DNA of 64,000 bases from Planococcus citri (taxonomy: Eukaryota; Arthropoda; Insecta; Hemiptera; Pseudococcidae). Numbering within the stretch: position 1 is the stretch's first letter; each line of letters begins with the position of its first letter. Positions 51,301 to 57,439 of the stretch are shown one piece after another. A program made the translations under genes and the position numbers. The stretch is from assembly GCF_950023065.1 (NCBI RefSeq), contig NC_088678.1:57938460-58002459 (forward strand), in the 5' to 3' direction. A model generated the notes under the pieces. That model ran no database searches and was not told where the DNA came from. It was given only the letters and a program-made list of their open reading frames with translations.

Positions 51301-53660
51301 ATAAAACCGCCATAATTTCATGCAGTGCAATCATCGTCGTCGTAAACGAAAGTATCTACGTAATATGTGTTGTACTACAATGTGTGGGTACGCAAAGAAA
51401 CAAATGTAGGACTTTTTTTTTTCATCGTCAGCTAATGCGAAAATGATGTTAGAACGTTTACGAAAAAAAAAAAGCTCCAGAACATCGTATCACTTTTTCA
51501 TTTTTCATTTCAGTTTATTTTTTCCTTGGCTTGTTTCTGAGGGCTGCAACATGTTGCGATTCGACTGGACAAAAACATACTTTGTTTGACTTTAAAAATG
51601 TACTGTCAACTTTTATTTCAAGCGAGGAAAAGAAAAGTTATCTTCGCGATATATACGAACAAGCCCACAAACCAAACGAATGTCTTTTTCATGGTCAAAC
51701 TATTCGAGCACAGGCATTGGCAACGACAATTTATTTAGGAAAAAAAATGGGGAAATAATAAAAATTGATAAATGTTTGCTAGTACAACTTTAAAACTAGT
51801 AACAAAAAGAGTTGAATTTTTACGTAATTTTAAAACCTCATTACCATAATAAATAAAGGAATATGAATTTTTTAAGCGTGGACAAAATTTCAAGTTTTAC
51901 GAACTACTCGTAAGTACGCTGCACCGTTTAGAATTACGCGTATTTGCAGCTAATTCGGACTTCATTGATCGATGAACCTTTTTTAATGACTCCTTATGAG
52001 TCATGGTACACTTGTACACCTACAAGAACTCGATGAAATCACCATTTGAGAAAATTTCAAACATAATGAAATAAAATAGGCATTTCGTTAGTTAAAATAT
52101 CAAGGCCCTTTCATAATTTAAACAATTTTATTCGCCAGAAAAACCTGAACGAAACTGGCTAACATGGCAACACTGCGTATAGAAAGTACCCATTATCAAA
52201 AAGTACTAGGAAATTTCACGCGTAAATAACGTAACAGTTTAATTGCAAAATGAGATGAACATAATTCTTTCGTATTTTTCGAATGAAATATCGACGATTT
52301 TTTTTCCAACGTAAAGACCACTTGGACGGGAAAATGCACGTTAGGTAGGAAATAAGAACGGTAACCAAAGGCCTACAATGTTTAACACCAACACCTGACT
52401 CATTGATTACTTCAAAATAACAGGTTTTTTCACAATAGAATCGTGAACACAGAACAAGATACCATTAGGGTTGATTTTAGAAAAAAATAAATAAATAAAT
52501 GAATCAACGTATAACATGAGAGAAAACCACACCAGACATGCTCAGAACTAACAAAGAAAAACAACACAAAAGACTACGCCACTAAATATAATGCGCATTA
52601 AATAAGCAGATATCAAGAAATTTGCTCAATTACGGTGGTCGCGAGTAATTCCAATGTCGGATAAACTAAGGAATTTTAACAAATGGGAATAATATTTTGG
52701 GAGAAAATTCCGAATTGTTATAAATAAACCATCACGAACGACGTATAAAGATAACTTTTAATTTTTACTAAATAAAACTTTTGAACGGGACAAAATATAA
52801 AATATTTGTTCGCAAAAGATCAAGTTCGATACACAAACTCAGGAAATGCACTTATTATCGATAAAATTATTCTCAAATGCTTATCAAGTCTTGGAAAAAA
52901 GAAGTGTTTCATACAATAAAGAAGAGGGAGATTTCATTCATATCAAATTCAATGGGAGGGAACAATGAACTTGAAGATAGACCAATGAATGTTCCAATTC
53001 TAATTACTGACTGACTATTACACATCGTTCGACATTAATAAAACAAACTGAGTATGTAAAACAACTAGAAAAACATAGCTCAATTGTGAAAAACAACACA
53101 TCAGAAAAAATGTTGAAACAAACGACTAAATCCAAGGTATCAGTAATGAAATGCAAATTGCAAAATACTGCTAAATTGGAATATTTTCTCGTTCTTAACG
53201 AAGATCTTAGGATGTTTTCGAAATCAAGTAAAATTTGTATTCGCTAATTCTCGTTCATTCTTCGATTATTGACAAAATGCAAGCAAAACAGCTGATCATT
53301 CTTTGTTAGAAGTAGCAAAACTGTGTACTTTTGTGAAAGTGCGTAATTCAATTAACAAATGCCTAACAAACAGAAATATGCAACGTAATACCAGAAAGAC
53401 ATTACGTTATGATTATTAAGCTTATAATAGATAATATTACGAGGTTTTAAAGGAATTTTCGAAAAATGGTTACCTTTATAGTGTACTCTGAGATTGTTCT
53501 GTGACAAACCAATATAATTATACTTGTCCTTAGGACTCCATGATCTCGGAAGTGGAGTTTCGTTTTCGTTGACCGCGGGGTACAATAATTTCAACCGATC
53601 GACGCACTTATTGTCCAAATTTGATTTGGAATCACTACCACCACTCGAATTGGCGGCCAT
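6184..53660 (-). CDS. RanBP9/10: RanBP9/RanBP10 homologue (SPRY-LisH-CTLH-CRA), ten exons
   Basis: This is a scaffold subunit of the CTLH (GID-type) E3 ubiquitin ligase, cytosolic and nuclear. Joining exons 53474-53660, 12555-12719, 9828-10018, 9534-9718, 9345-9457, 8977-9256, 8641-8894, 8368-8549, 6403-6514 and 6184-6314 gives 1,800 nt, or 599 aa, in one frame. Visible landmarks are the N-terminal LYPAVNENETPLPRSWSPKD, a SPRY domain (about residues 60-190, with [17 protein letters not shown] and FYTKNGHNLG), LisH (about 238-270, YLVHHGYCATAEAFAR), CTLH (about 275-330, GEAIETT), a Ser/Thr/Asn-rich linker (about 340-465) and a CRA domain to the end (LCGGSQPAV, DAFSLLAYSNPWNSPVG, GLGSCAFANFEDLLH). 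The N-terminus is short, like vertebrate RanBP10, and lacks the proline-rich extension of human RanBP9. The exon 6 donor is uncertain (9010 is an alternative to 8977). A longer 5' isoform cannot be excluded. Confidence 0.95.
6403..6514 (-). CDS. RanBP9/10: RanBP9/10 exon 9 (CRA)
   Basis: Encodes DAFSLLAYSNPWNSPVGWQL, then DPQQRESVCATLNSAIL, the central CRA segment. The acceptor is TTTACAG|GATGC and the donor TTAG|GTAAGT. The intron before it (6515-8367) is 1.85 kb. Confidence 0.95.
6515..8367 (-). other. RanBP9/10 intron 8
   Basis: A 1.85-kb AT-rich intron. It contains a C13-like run and GGGAGG-type purine tracts near 7250-7275, and several A runs. No repeat unit, exon or RNA gene is recognised. 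Confidence 0.7.
8368..8549 (-). CDS. RanBP9/10: RanBP9/10 exon 8 (start of CRA)
   Basis: Encodes DIDPPSNNNSSNHSNVNKKE, then LCGGSQPAVKRMLEFGRELF and LRQELGKSETNKKMLQ. LCGGSQ.A..RM..FGREL is a strong family signature. The acceptor is TTACAG|ATATAG and the donor TACAG|GTAAAA. Confidence 0.94.
8641..8894 (-). CDS. RanBP9/10: RanBP9/10 exon 7 (low-complexity linker)
   Basis: Encodes the Asn/Thr-rich linker NNRQNNDLVDEMNTTNILLN up to HDDSVEDMG. The same place in vertebrate RanBP9/10 also holds a poorly conserved acidic linker. The acceptor is CTCGTAG|AAACAA and the donor ATGG|GTTAGT. Confidence 0.85.
8977..9256 (-). CDS. RanBP9/10: RanBP9/10 exon 6 (CTLH, start of linker)
   Basis: Encodes ILKLVLNGKMGEAIETTSKI, then YPGLLEHNRNLLFMLKCRQF and VEMVNGTDTEV. 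A Ser/Pro/Gln/Asn-rich linker follows. The acceptor TTTTACAG|GAATATT is clear. Two donors keep the frame: AACAA|GTGTGT (8977, used here) and ACTAA|GTCACT (9010). The choice changes only linker length. Confidence 0.85.
9345..9457 (-). CDS. RanBP9/10: RanBP9/10 exon 5 (LisH)
   Basis: Encodes the LisH helix pair KMVSTYLVHHGYCATAEAFA, then GQAFDEEITSIKNRQ. The acceptor is TTTTCAG|AATGG and the donor ACAAA|GTAAGA. The following intron is only 88 bp (9257-9344). Confidence 0.93.
9534..9718 (-). CDS. RanBP9/10: RanBP9/10 exon 4 (end of SPRY to start of LisH)
   Basis: Encodes PNLYPTVGLQTPGEVVDANF, FVFDIEDMMKELRAKI and GQWQSVLQ. The acceptor is TTTCAG|CCTAAT and the donor CAAAA|GTAATT. It leaves two bases of a Lys codon. 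Confidence 0.93.
9828..10018 (-). CDS. RanBP9/10: RanBP9/10 exon 3 (second half of SPRY)
   Basis: Encodes [20 protein letters not shown], then TGQPYGPTFTTGDVIGCGVN and ENTAFYTKNGHNLGTAFTDLP. The acceptor is TTCACAG|GATGGG and the donor TTACCT|GTTAGT. It ends on a codon boundary. Confidence 0.95.
10019..12554 (-). other. RanBP9/10 intron 2
   Basis: A 2.5-kb intron. It holds a T20-type run near 10326, a G10 run near 10680, a segment at about 10160-10240 that resembles 26580-26640 (see findings), and a degenerate minisatellite at 11250-11700. No exon is seen. Confidence 0.7.
11250..11700. repeat. Degenerate minisatellite (GACTTTTTGG / GCAAAAAG type)
   Basis: An irregular array of roughly 35-50-bp units built on GAGACTTTTTGGNAATTTTTGGCAAAAA. 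Clear copies are near 11255, 11350, 11390 and 11420. The same unit type forms larger arrays at 23480-24170 and a short one at 36705-36870. Confidence 0.6.
12555..12719 (-). CDS. RanBP9/10: RanBP9/10 exon 2 (first half of SPRY)
   Basis: The acceptor TGCACAG|GTCACGG completes Gly and continues HGKTHKDAASVRATYPIPPA, then GLYYFEVKIVSKGRDGYMGI to GVNMNRLPG. The donor is CCAG|GTTTGT. It lies 40.75 kb from exon 1, and the phase (2+162+1) fits both neighbours. Confidence 0.95.
12720..14324. other. Intron 1: unique sequence next to exon 2
   Basis: Mostly non-repetitive, with more CpG than the repeat-filled parts. No exon or RNA gene is seen. Any splicing enhancer or regulatory role is unknown. Confidence 0.4.
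14325..15690. repeat. Tandem array, ~120-150-bp unit with GCTCTGCTACCA
   Basis: At least seven degenerate head-to-tail units are marked by AACCANGCTCTGCTACCA near 14347, 14466 (degenerate), 14613, 14756, 14889, 15042 and 15601. Each is followed by an A-rich AAAGAACANAAATGAAAA stretch and then TTTCATCAAAACGAA. Spacing is about 120-150 bp. The larger gap between the last two units is filled by a probable insertion (15098-15442). No coding frame runs through the units. Confidence 0.75.
15098..15442. mobile_element. Probable insertion with TATCTAACAG ends
   Basis: The left edge reads GGTATCTAACAG and the right edge CTACCTGTTAGATAGCC, an inverted match of about 10-12 bp. It interrupts the tandem array. 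The right subterminal CACTACTTTCACTACCTG is repeated at 37220-37240 beside a different sequence, so it may be an element terminus. I see no clear target duplication. Confidence 0.45.
15691..19141. other. Intron 1: mixed unique and repeat-derived DNA
   Basis: The interval 15.7-17.1 kb is A-rich. The interval 17.2-19.1 kb is unique with CpG and GTAGGTA motifs. Apart from the retroelement-like tail at 16104-16430, nothing is identified. Confidence 0.4.
16104..16430 (+). pseudogene. Possible retroelement 3' end with AAAT-type tail
   Basis: A 94-residue open frame (LKKKITEAQREGCEIDFSKM..., ...LLHLCCTQRPGIGVSLICA) is followed within about 40 bp by TGTAATGTTGAAATGAAATAAATAAAT. That layout is common at the 3' ends of insect non-LTR retrotransposons. 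The peptide matches no family I recognise, so this is tentative. Confidence 0.25.
19142..21217. mobile_element. TIR-bounded region holding two opposed tandem arrays
   Basis: GGTGTGTCTCTAACAGG at 19142 is matched by the complement of CCTGTTAGACACC ending at 21217. Inside, forward units at about 19471, 19631, 19791 and 19930 (roughly 160-bp spacing) contain GAGAGCTTTTGG.C.CGCTTCGCTCGG. Inverted units at about 20669, 20819 and 21045 carry CGAGCAAAGCGAGGGCAAAA then GCTCTCGAAAA. The arrays face each other across about 600 bp of unique DNA. No target duplication was found and no transposase is seen. Confidence 0.5.
21218..26890. other. Intron 1: unique stretches flanking a minisatellite
   Basis: The intervals 21.3-23.3 kb and 24.4-25.8 kb are unique, relatively CpG-rich and free of recognised genes. 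The open frames there have no family features. A G11 run sits near 21280 and a G8 run near 26085. The interval 25.8-26.9 kb is AT-rich repeat-like DNA. Confidence 0.4.
23480..24175. repeat. Degenerate minisatellite (GACTTTTTGG / GCAAAAAG type)
   Basis: The longest array of this unit in the window. Irregular 35-60-bp units read GCGAGACTTTTTGGCAATTTTTGNAAAAA. The F/K/N-rich minus-strand frames across it (for example 23799-24224) are by-products of the repeat. Confidence 0.65.
26891..27526. mobile_element. Non-autonomous TIR element, 636 bp
   Basis: The left end is GAATCGGTCAGTAGGGTACGG and the right end, as complement, GAATCGGTCAGTACGG. Both continue with AAAGG...AAGTC.CATTTTTG, giving about 45 bp of imperfect inverted repeat, with a 5-bp internal duplication in the left copy. 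ATTT flanks both sides (26887-26890 and 27527-27530) as a likely target duplication. No transposase remains. The superfamily is not assigned. Confidence 0.7.
27527..29966. other. Intron 1: non-coding, no clear elements
   Basis: An AT-rich first half, then unique CpG-containing sequence at 28.4-29.4 kb. No exon, RNA gene or bounded repeat was found. Confidence 0.4.
30379..30435. repeat. 57-nt hairpin, 22-bp arms, AGGTAGTTAGAT ends
   Basis: The left arm 30379-30400 pairs with 30414-30435 with two imperfect positions. The loop region contains ACCATTGGT, which can extend the stem. It is the best paired of three such units; the others are at 30713-30769 and 31480-31536. Size and pairing resemble a microRNA precursor, but its place inside a transposon-like element makes it more likely an element repeat. 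Confidence 0.55.
30921..30990. repeat. Degenerate half of a GC hairpin unit
   Basis: CTCGTGAGAATTTCGAGGGG followed by TATCGGTCACGGGGAGGCTG matches the loop and right arm of the hairpin at 31297-31399. The same ACCATCTCCTTACATC tail follows. No matching left arm is present, so it is a broken first member of the tandem series. Confidence 0.6.
31097..31199. repeat. GC-rich 103-bp hairpin, copy 1
   Basis: The 46-bp arms (31097-31142 and 31154-31199) are complementary at all but one position, around the 11-nt centre TCGCTTCGCTC. GC content is extreme for this region. The stem could extrude as a cruciform or fold as a very stable RNA. It sits in a tandem unit whose next copy begins exactly 200 bp later. 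Confidence 0.9.
31297..31399. repeat. GC-rich 103-bp hairpin, copy 2
   Basis: Arms are 31297-31342 and 31354-31399, with two mismatches and the same 11-nt centre as copy 1. Compared with copy 1, arm positions 9, 15, 16, 21, 23 and 37 changed together on both arms, so pairing is kept despite divergence. Confidence 0.9.
31950..33815. other. Intron 1: non-coding
   Basis: Unique sequence to about 32.7 kb, then AT-rich DNA. No exon or bounded repeat was identified. Possible purine/pyrimidine microsatellites near 32130 (CTT/CGT-rich) are short. Confidence 0.4.
33816..34445. repeat. Degenerate AT-rich repeat block shared with 39.95-40.36 kb
   Basis: It contains ATCACTAATTATCACCAAAA and AGTGATGAAAATATCATC, then TTCAACAGAATTGGGGAAGA. 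Short units of the type AAAATCACTGAAAATT repeat to 34445. The first 90 bases resemble 40050-40145 closely, so this is a dispersed family rather than a local array only. Confidence 0.5.
34446..39950. other. Intron 1: mixed unique and repeat-derived DNA
   Basis: The interval 34.9-36.2 kb is unique, with a GA microsatellite near 35657. The interval 36.6-37.9 kb is repeat-derived; it includes GACTTTTTGG-type units at 36705-36870 and a segment at 37060-37380 related to 48420-48900. The interval 38.0-39.1 kb is unique and CpG-rich, with a CAG/CTG-rich patch near 39000-39050. A17-21-type runs are present near 39550. No exon is seen. Confidence 0.4.
39951..40360. repeat. Second copy of the 33.8-kb dispersed repeat
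   Basis: ATCACTCAATATCACCATGA and AGTGATGATAATTTTGTAAA, then TTCAACAGGATTGAGCGATA align with 33830-33900. The remainder is degenerate AT-rich units. Confidence 0.5.
40514..41176. mobile_element. hAT-like non-autonomous element, 663 bp
   Basis: The termini are TAGGGCAACCCAAAATAT and ATATTGGGTTGCCCTA, nearly perfect inverted repeats of about 17 bp. They are flanked by an exact 8-bp duplication, GTAATCAA (40506-40513 and 41177-41184). TIRs beginning YAGGG and 8-bp duplications are typical of hAT transposons. The interior carries many ATATTCGA/AAATATTC copies clustered near both ends, which could be subterminal binding sites. No transposase is left. Confidence 0.85.
41266..41649 (-). pseudogene. 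Helitron replicase (Helitron_like_N) fragment
   Basis: The 127-residue minus-strand frame includes ISRVYLPNSFTNSPSNMQIK, YMDVIAIVTSLGCPFFITMT then CNPKWPEV and PDLCNRVFQLKL. These match the conserved LP.SF.GSP.YM..., DA(M/I)AIV, FIT.TCNP.WPE and R.F..KL blocks of the Helitron helicase-like N-terminal domain. The rolling-circle HUH motif and the helicase are absent, so it is a fragment. The first ~20 and last ~20 residues are not recognisable. It starts about 90 bp past the hAT-like element, and the two are probably unrelated. Confidence 0.85.
41650..53473. other. Intron 1: distal part up to exon 1
   Basis: The intervals 42.8-44.0, 45.0-47.8 and 50.3-51.4 kb are unique with CpG. A CGT/CGA-rich palindromic patch lies at about 43305-43340. 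The interval 48.2-50.2 kb is AT-rich and partly repeat-derived (48420-48900 resembles 37060-37380). The interval 51.8-53.4 kb is AT-rich with nothing recognisable. No exon is supported apart from a doubtful open frame at 51531-51758. Confidence 0.4.
51531..51758 (+). CDS. Unrecognised protein-like open frame (doubtful)
   Basis: 75 codons with balanced composition, unlike the F/K/N-rich chance frames nearby. Visible are CDSTGQKHTLFDFKNVLSTF, EEKKSYLRDIYEQAHKPNEC and TIRAQALATTIYLGKKMGK. The frame stays open a little upstream, past a pyrimidine-rich TTTTTCATTTCAG that could be a splice acceptor. This could be an exon of an antisense gene or a decayed mobile-element protein. I cannot assign a family. 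Confidence 0.2.
   Translation: MFLRAATCCDSTGQKHTLFDFKNVLSTFISSEEKKSYLRDIYEQAHKPNECLFHGQTIRAQALATTIYLGKKMGK
53474..53660 (-). CDS. RanBP9/10: RanBP9/10 exon 1 (start codon)
   Basis: Encodes residues 1-62: MAANSSGG, then LYPAVNENETPLPRSWSPKD and the IGLSQNNLRVHYKG lead-in to SPRY. The donor is AAAG|GTAACC and the exon ends after the first base of a Gly codon. The start is the first ATG of the frame, and MAA... resembles the RanBP10 start. Confidence 0.93.
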
Positions 53661-54556
53661 TACTAATAACTTTACACAAAAACAGTATATAACATCATTC
53701 CTTGTAACTCATCCACCAATCTAACCTGAATTACTTGAAACGTCACAGTCATATGTGGACAACAGAGAGCAGCAGTGTTGTCACGGAGAAGGAGGCAAAA
53801 TCAGCTGACGTTTTGGTTGCTATGGTAACGCGAAAAGCGTTGATAAAATTAATTCGTTTTTTGGCCGAGTCGAATAAATTTTGTAAATCGTAGGTAATCT
53901 TTCTAGTAAATCATAAGATAAGGGAAAGATTTTTCAGGCGTCGAAATACGATGTACTTAATCATATTTCTTAAGATACCAAAAAAAAATCAATAGAACCA
54001 TAATCGAGTATAATGGACAAATACAATGGACATTTCATTAGAATAATCATTTCCATCACTTCCAGTATGCATATAATATCGTTTTGATTACACATGAATG
54101 AACAAAAATTCACGAAACGGTACTCCAATATGTGCTTCTCTTACAACAAGACAAGAGGTAGGGAAAAGGAAAATGTTCCATTCACTTCACAATTTTCATG
54201 CAGCGAATCGTTACACAAAATTTGATCGGAAGATAGAAAGAAATCCAAATTCAATTCATCTCGTATAGAAGATAAGATTATGAAATGATAATTAAGAACT
54301 CCGCGAGATAAGCATCGATAAGTGGAATGTTTTTATTCAAATTGTATATTTAAAAAAAAAAGTACCCATAGTAGACAAGTATTCTCAAAAACGACAATGA
54401 CAAATGAATTATATTGATCAATTTAAAATGCAATAATGCCTATAAATACAAACTATCTTAAATATTTCGGACTTCACATTTTTTGACAAAATAAAAATCG
54501 TACAAAAACATGAAATGGAATCGTAATAAAATGATATAAGTAGAATAAATCGATCA
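53661..54556. other. Intergenic: RanBP9/10 promoter side and APRT 3' side
   Basis: The 5' flank and UTR of the RanBP9/10-type gene occupies the left part and the 3' flank of APRT the right. AATAAA on the minus strand at about 54333 would give APRT a 3' UTR of some 220 nt. Apart from the X-box-like site at 53816-53829, no element is identified. Confidence 0.5.
53816..53829. promoter_or_regulatory. RFX X-box-like palindrome GTTGCTATGGTAAC
   Basis: The half sites GTTGC(T) and (G)GTAAC, separated by AT, fit the X-box bound by RFX transcription factors (GTNRCC/N-type half, 0-3 nt, RGYAAC). It lies 156-169 bp upstream of the RanBP9/10 start codon, within the usual distance for functional X-boxes in animals. 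The call rests on sequence only. Confidence 0.5.
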
Positions 54557-55541
54557 TCAAGAACATAGTTGAGTGATAGGATATGATATTTTCTCCGATC
54601 CTTTCAGTTCTGGAATTTCATAAATAACTAAGCAATCGACAACTTTTGCTCCTATTTCTTCAACCAGGTTGCAACTTGCATTCAAAGTACCTAAAAAAAA
54701 TAAATAAATATGATTAAACGTTAAACAATTACATACACAATTCATAGCACATACTAACGAGTAAATTTAAAATCCTAGCAAAATTCTTCTTTTTTAGTAC
54801 CAAACAAAAAAACGAAAAATTCATCAGGAAACTCATTTGGAGTTACCAAGAAGTTACAGTAAGTTTGTATATTAACAAATGCGGGTATTTGGTAATATGT
54901 AATAATAAATTTGAATATACCTCCGGTAGCAATACAATCATCCACAACTAAAACCCTTTGGCCAGCTTTCAAACTATTTTCTTGTATTTCGATGGTGTCC
55001 TTTAAACAAAAAAAAAAGGGTATATTTAAGTACATTTATTTGATTTTCAATTAAAATTTCCCAAGTAAAAAATTACTCACCGATCCATATTCCAATGTGT
55101 ATGTCTTCTGTCGAATTTTACCGGGTAGTTTTCCTTTCTTTCTAACAGGTACAAACGTACAATTCAACAAATTAGCTAGCGTTGGTCCAAATAAAAAGCC
55201 TCTGGCTTCTATTCCAACTACGACGTCTATTTCGCCTTTCATCACTTCGGCGTACCCAGCTAATACAAGATTGAGTAGACATACTGCTTCCGGATTACTA
55301 TATAGAGCAAAAATATCCCTATATGGACAAACAAACACACGAATGAAACATTCTGAAAAACACCTGTTAGTACGATATATGTACATTCTGTATTAAAACA
55401 TTTAAAACAAAAAAGATACGTCACTATTCGACTTACTGACCAAAACTGTATGCCTTTTTTTGGAAAATCTGGATAGTAAACGAAGAACTCCTTCAGCTTT
55501 TCAGCATTTGCTGAGACAGATCTGGGTAATATTGGCGGCAT
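54557..55541 (-). CDS. APRT: Adenine phosphoribosyltransferase, four exons
   Basis: Purine salvage enzyme: adenine + PRPP gives AMP + pyrophosphate, cytosolic and dimeric. Exons 55441-55541, 55081-55318, 54921-54999 and 54557-54690 join to 552 nt, or 183 aa, the usual APRT length (about 180). The N-terminus is MPPILPRSVSANAEKLKEFF. Visible landmarks are YPDFPKKGI, the substrate segment GIEARGFLFGP (about residues 70-80), the flexible-loop region RKKGKLPG (about 93-100), the PRPP-binding loop VLVVDDCIATGGT (129-141) and the C-terminal YEIPELKGSEK. Exon 1 must end at TTTTG|GTCAGT to keep frame; the stronger-looking GTAAGT 4 nt further would cause an early stop. A pyrimidine tract with CAG about 40 nt upstream of the ATG suggests a 5' UTR intron. 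Confidence 0.95.
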
Positions 55542-55804
55542 GATGTGGTTTCTCGGACAACTAAGTATTTCAGCTGGGAACTGTAAGACGAAGAGATGAG
55601 TACGAAAATTATTCACTTTTTAGGAAAACTGAAAAAATAAAGACCTGGGTAAGGAAATATGACAGCAACAAGTTGAGGTCCCAACCCATTGATCGTGATT
55701 GACTGATTGATTTTTTATCACTCTCATGATAAAAATGACCTTGATCTTTGATCGAGGTAAACAGTGTAGCCTAGTGTGCAGTCCAGCGATGAACAAAAAA
55801 TACT

Positions 55805-56194
55805 AAAGCTCTTTAATACAAGTATGGAAATAGATTATGCTCTCAAGAAAGTCTTAGGGCTGGTATTACGACACTCCGTCAAAGCTCCGTCAACATTTGA
55901 CGGACCATTGAACAATAGTTAACCGGTGCTTCGACCTCGGTTAACGCTCTGTCAACGTTTGACGGAGAGTCGTAATACCAGCACTTAGCATTTTACGTAT
56001 GTATTACGTACTGCGCATGGCAGGTTGGTGTCGTCACGCGGTGGAGGTGGGTGGAGAACCAATGGGGTGCAACGTTGTACGTGAACAGCTGATTTGATGC
56101 TTGCTCGCGCACTGCGCAGTACGTAAAGCTTACGTAAAATCCTATGACTTTCTTAAGAGTATAATCTATTTCCATACTTGTATTAAAGAGCTTT
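55805..56194. mobile_element. Palindromic element, ~85-bp arms, interrupted by a MITE
   Basis: AAAGCTCTTTAATACAAGTA and TGGAAATAGATTAT, then AAGAAAGTC on the left match the complement ending at 56194. Pairing resumes past the inserted MITE with GNATTTTACGTA...TTACGTACTGCGCA. With the MITE removed the element is about 260 bp with a short unique centre. It looks like a foldback or MITE-type non-autonomous transposon. No flanking duplication was recognised. Confidence 0.8.
55857..55984. mobile_element. Harbinger-like MITE, 128 bp, nested
   Basis: The ends GGGCTGGTATTACGAC and, as complement, GTGCTGGTATTACGAC are flanked by TTA on both sides (55854-55856 and 55985-55987). A 3-bp TTA duplication and GGGC-type ends are typical of PIF/Harbinger elements. 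CTCCGTCAA motifs occur in both halves. It sits in the left arm of the larger palindrome. The right arm shows the uninterrupted version of the site. Confidence 0.8.
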
Positions 56195-57439
56195 AAAAAA
56201 TACCAGAAAATGATGAATTCCCAAGGGCATTCTTCGCACAATAGAACTAATAGAAGTATCATTTTAAATTGAGAATAGAACAATAATTTAAAATGTAATC
56301 AGTAAAATCAATAAAAGCACAGCTCGTTGCCGTTCTTTCATATTGTCTATGCCTGCAAAATAGCACCGGCGCAAACGAAACGATCCAATCTCGTTCGGCA
56401 AAATGCGACAAATTAACAAAACTATATGCGTCAAATATATACTTATGTATTTAACTATTTATTTTTAATTATATTTTTAATTTATTTGGCCCCAGTTACA
56501 TAACTTTAGTAAACTTGAAACAAAATTTCAAAAATTCATAATTTCACATGTCAATTTTTCAATAATTCATCAATCTTCAATCATCACCTCACCTGCCAAT
56601 TCAGCCAATTGCCATATAGCCAATAGGTTTAGGTACTCAATTCTGGATATTGAAGCCTGAAACTGAAGGGCACTAAGTTCTGCACAGTGGTCATGTGGCA
56701 GTGCCTCTGCCTGTGGCCAACGTCCAATTGTCCGCTGAAGAAAATGAAATACTACTATAGAGTAGACGGAATTGAGTGATTTACGAGATTGAAGTCAATT
56801 AGTCAAAACAATTGCAAGTACCTAATTCAATCAAAGATAGGTAAATTTTTTATTCATCTTTAATCAGTAGCTCGATCTGTCACCAGTTGACATGTTTGCT
56901 GTGCTGTAGATTCCCCTACTAACCAATTCGATTGTATTCACTGAAATGTTCAATCAGAACTCAGGAGTGAGAGCATTACTAATAGTAATAGAGAACTACC
57001 TACTGGAAAATTAAACTCAATTCAATTTGCCTACATTCTGGAACAGATTAGGCCATTGAATGCAAATATTACATTTTTTCCTCGCCTCCTCGGTCTTGTA
57101 AGTAGGTATAGGTATACCTACCTATATAGATTATATACATTCTTTTGATTCTTTCATATGTCAAAATATTTGAGTCAGAACTCAAGATAGTTAACTTACA
57201 TTTTTCTTTAGTTTGGATATTTCGACATCCATTTATATTTCCAAGATTACACCCATAGAACCTCCATGAGAGAGAACTAAATTACCAAAAATACTTGTAA
57301 AGAAATGAAAAAAATGAAAACAAATACATGACAAGTGGCGTATATTGAATTAAAATCATGAACCAATTGAAAAAAAAATTAAATAAATGAAAGCAATATC
57401 AACAACCAGCAATAATACAATTACCTAATATACAACCTA

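Larger units (their letters stand above)
12720..53473 (-). other. RanBP9/10 intron 1, 40.75 kb
   Basis: The intron is bounded by the donor AAAG|GTAACC at 53473 and the acceptor TGCACAG| at 12720. It alternates between unique CpG-containing sequence rich in ACGTA/GTAGGTA motifs and AT-rich segments made of tandem repeats and transposon remains. No second gene nested in it could be supported. Conserved regulatory DNA may be present in the unique parts, but that needs comparison with related genomes. Confidence 0.85.
55542..57420. other. Intergenic between APRT and the G-alpha-o gene
   Basis: It contains the APRT 5' flank, the palindromic element at 55805-56194 and, beyond 56.3 kb, AT-rich sequence with no exon or repeat that I can define. 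Confidence 0.5.
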
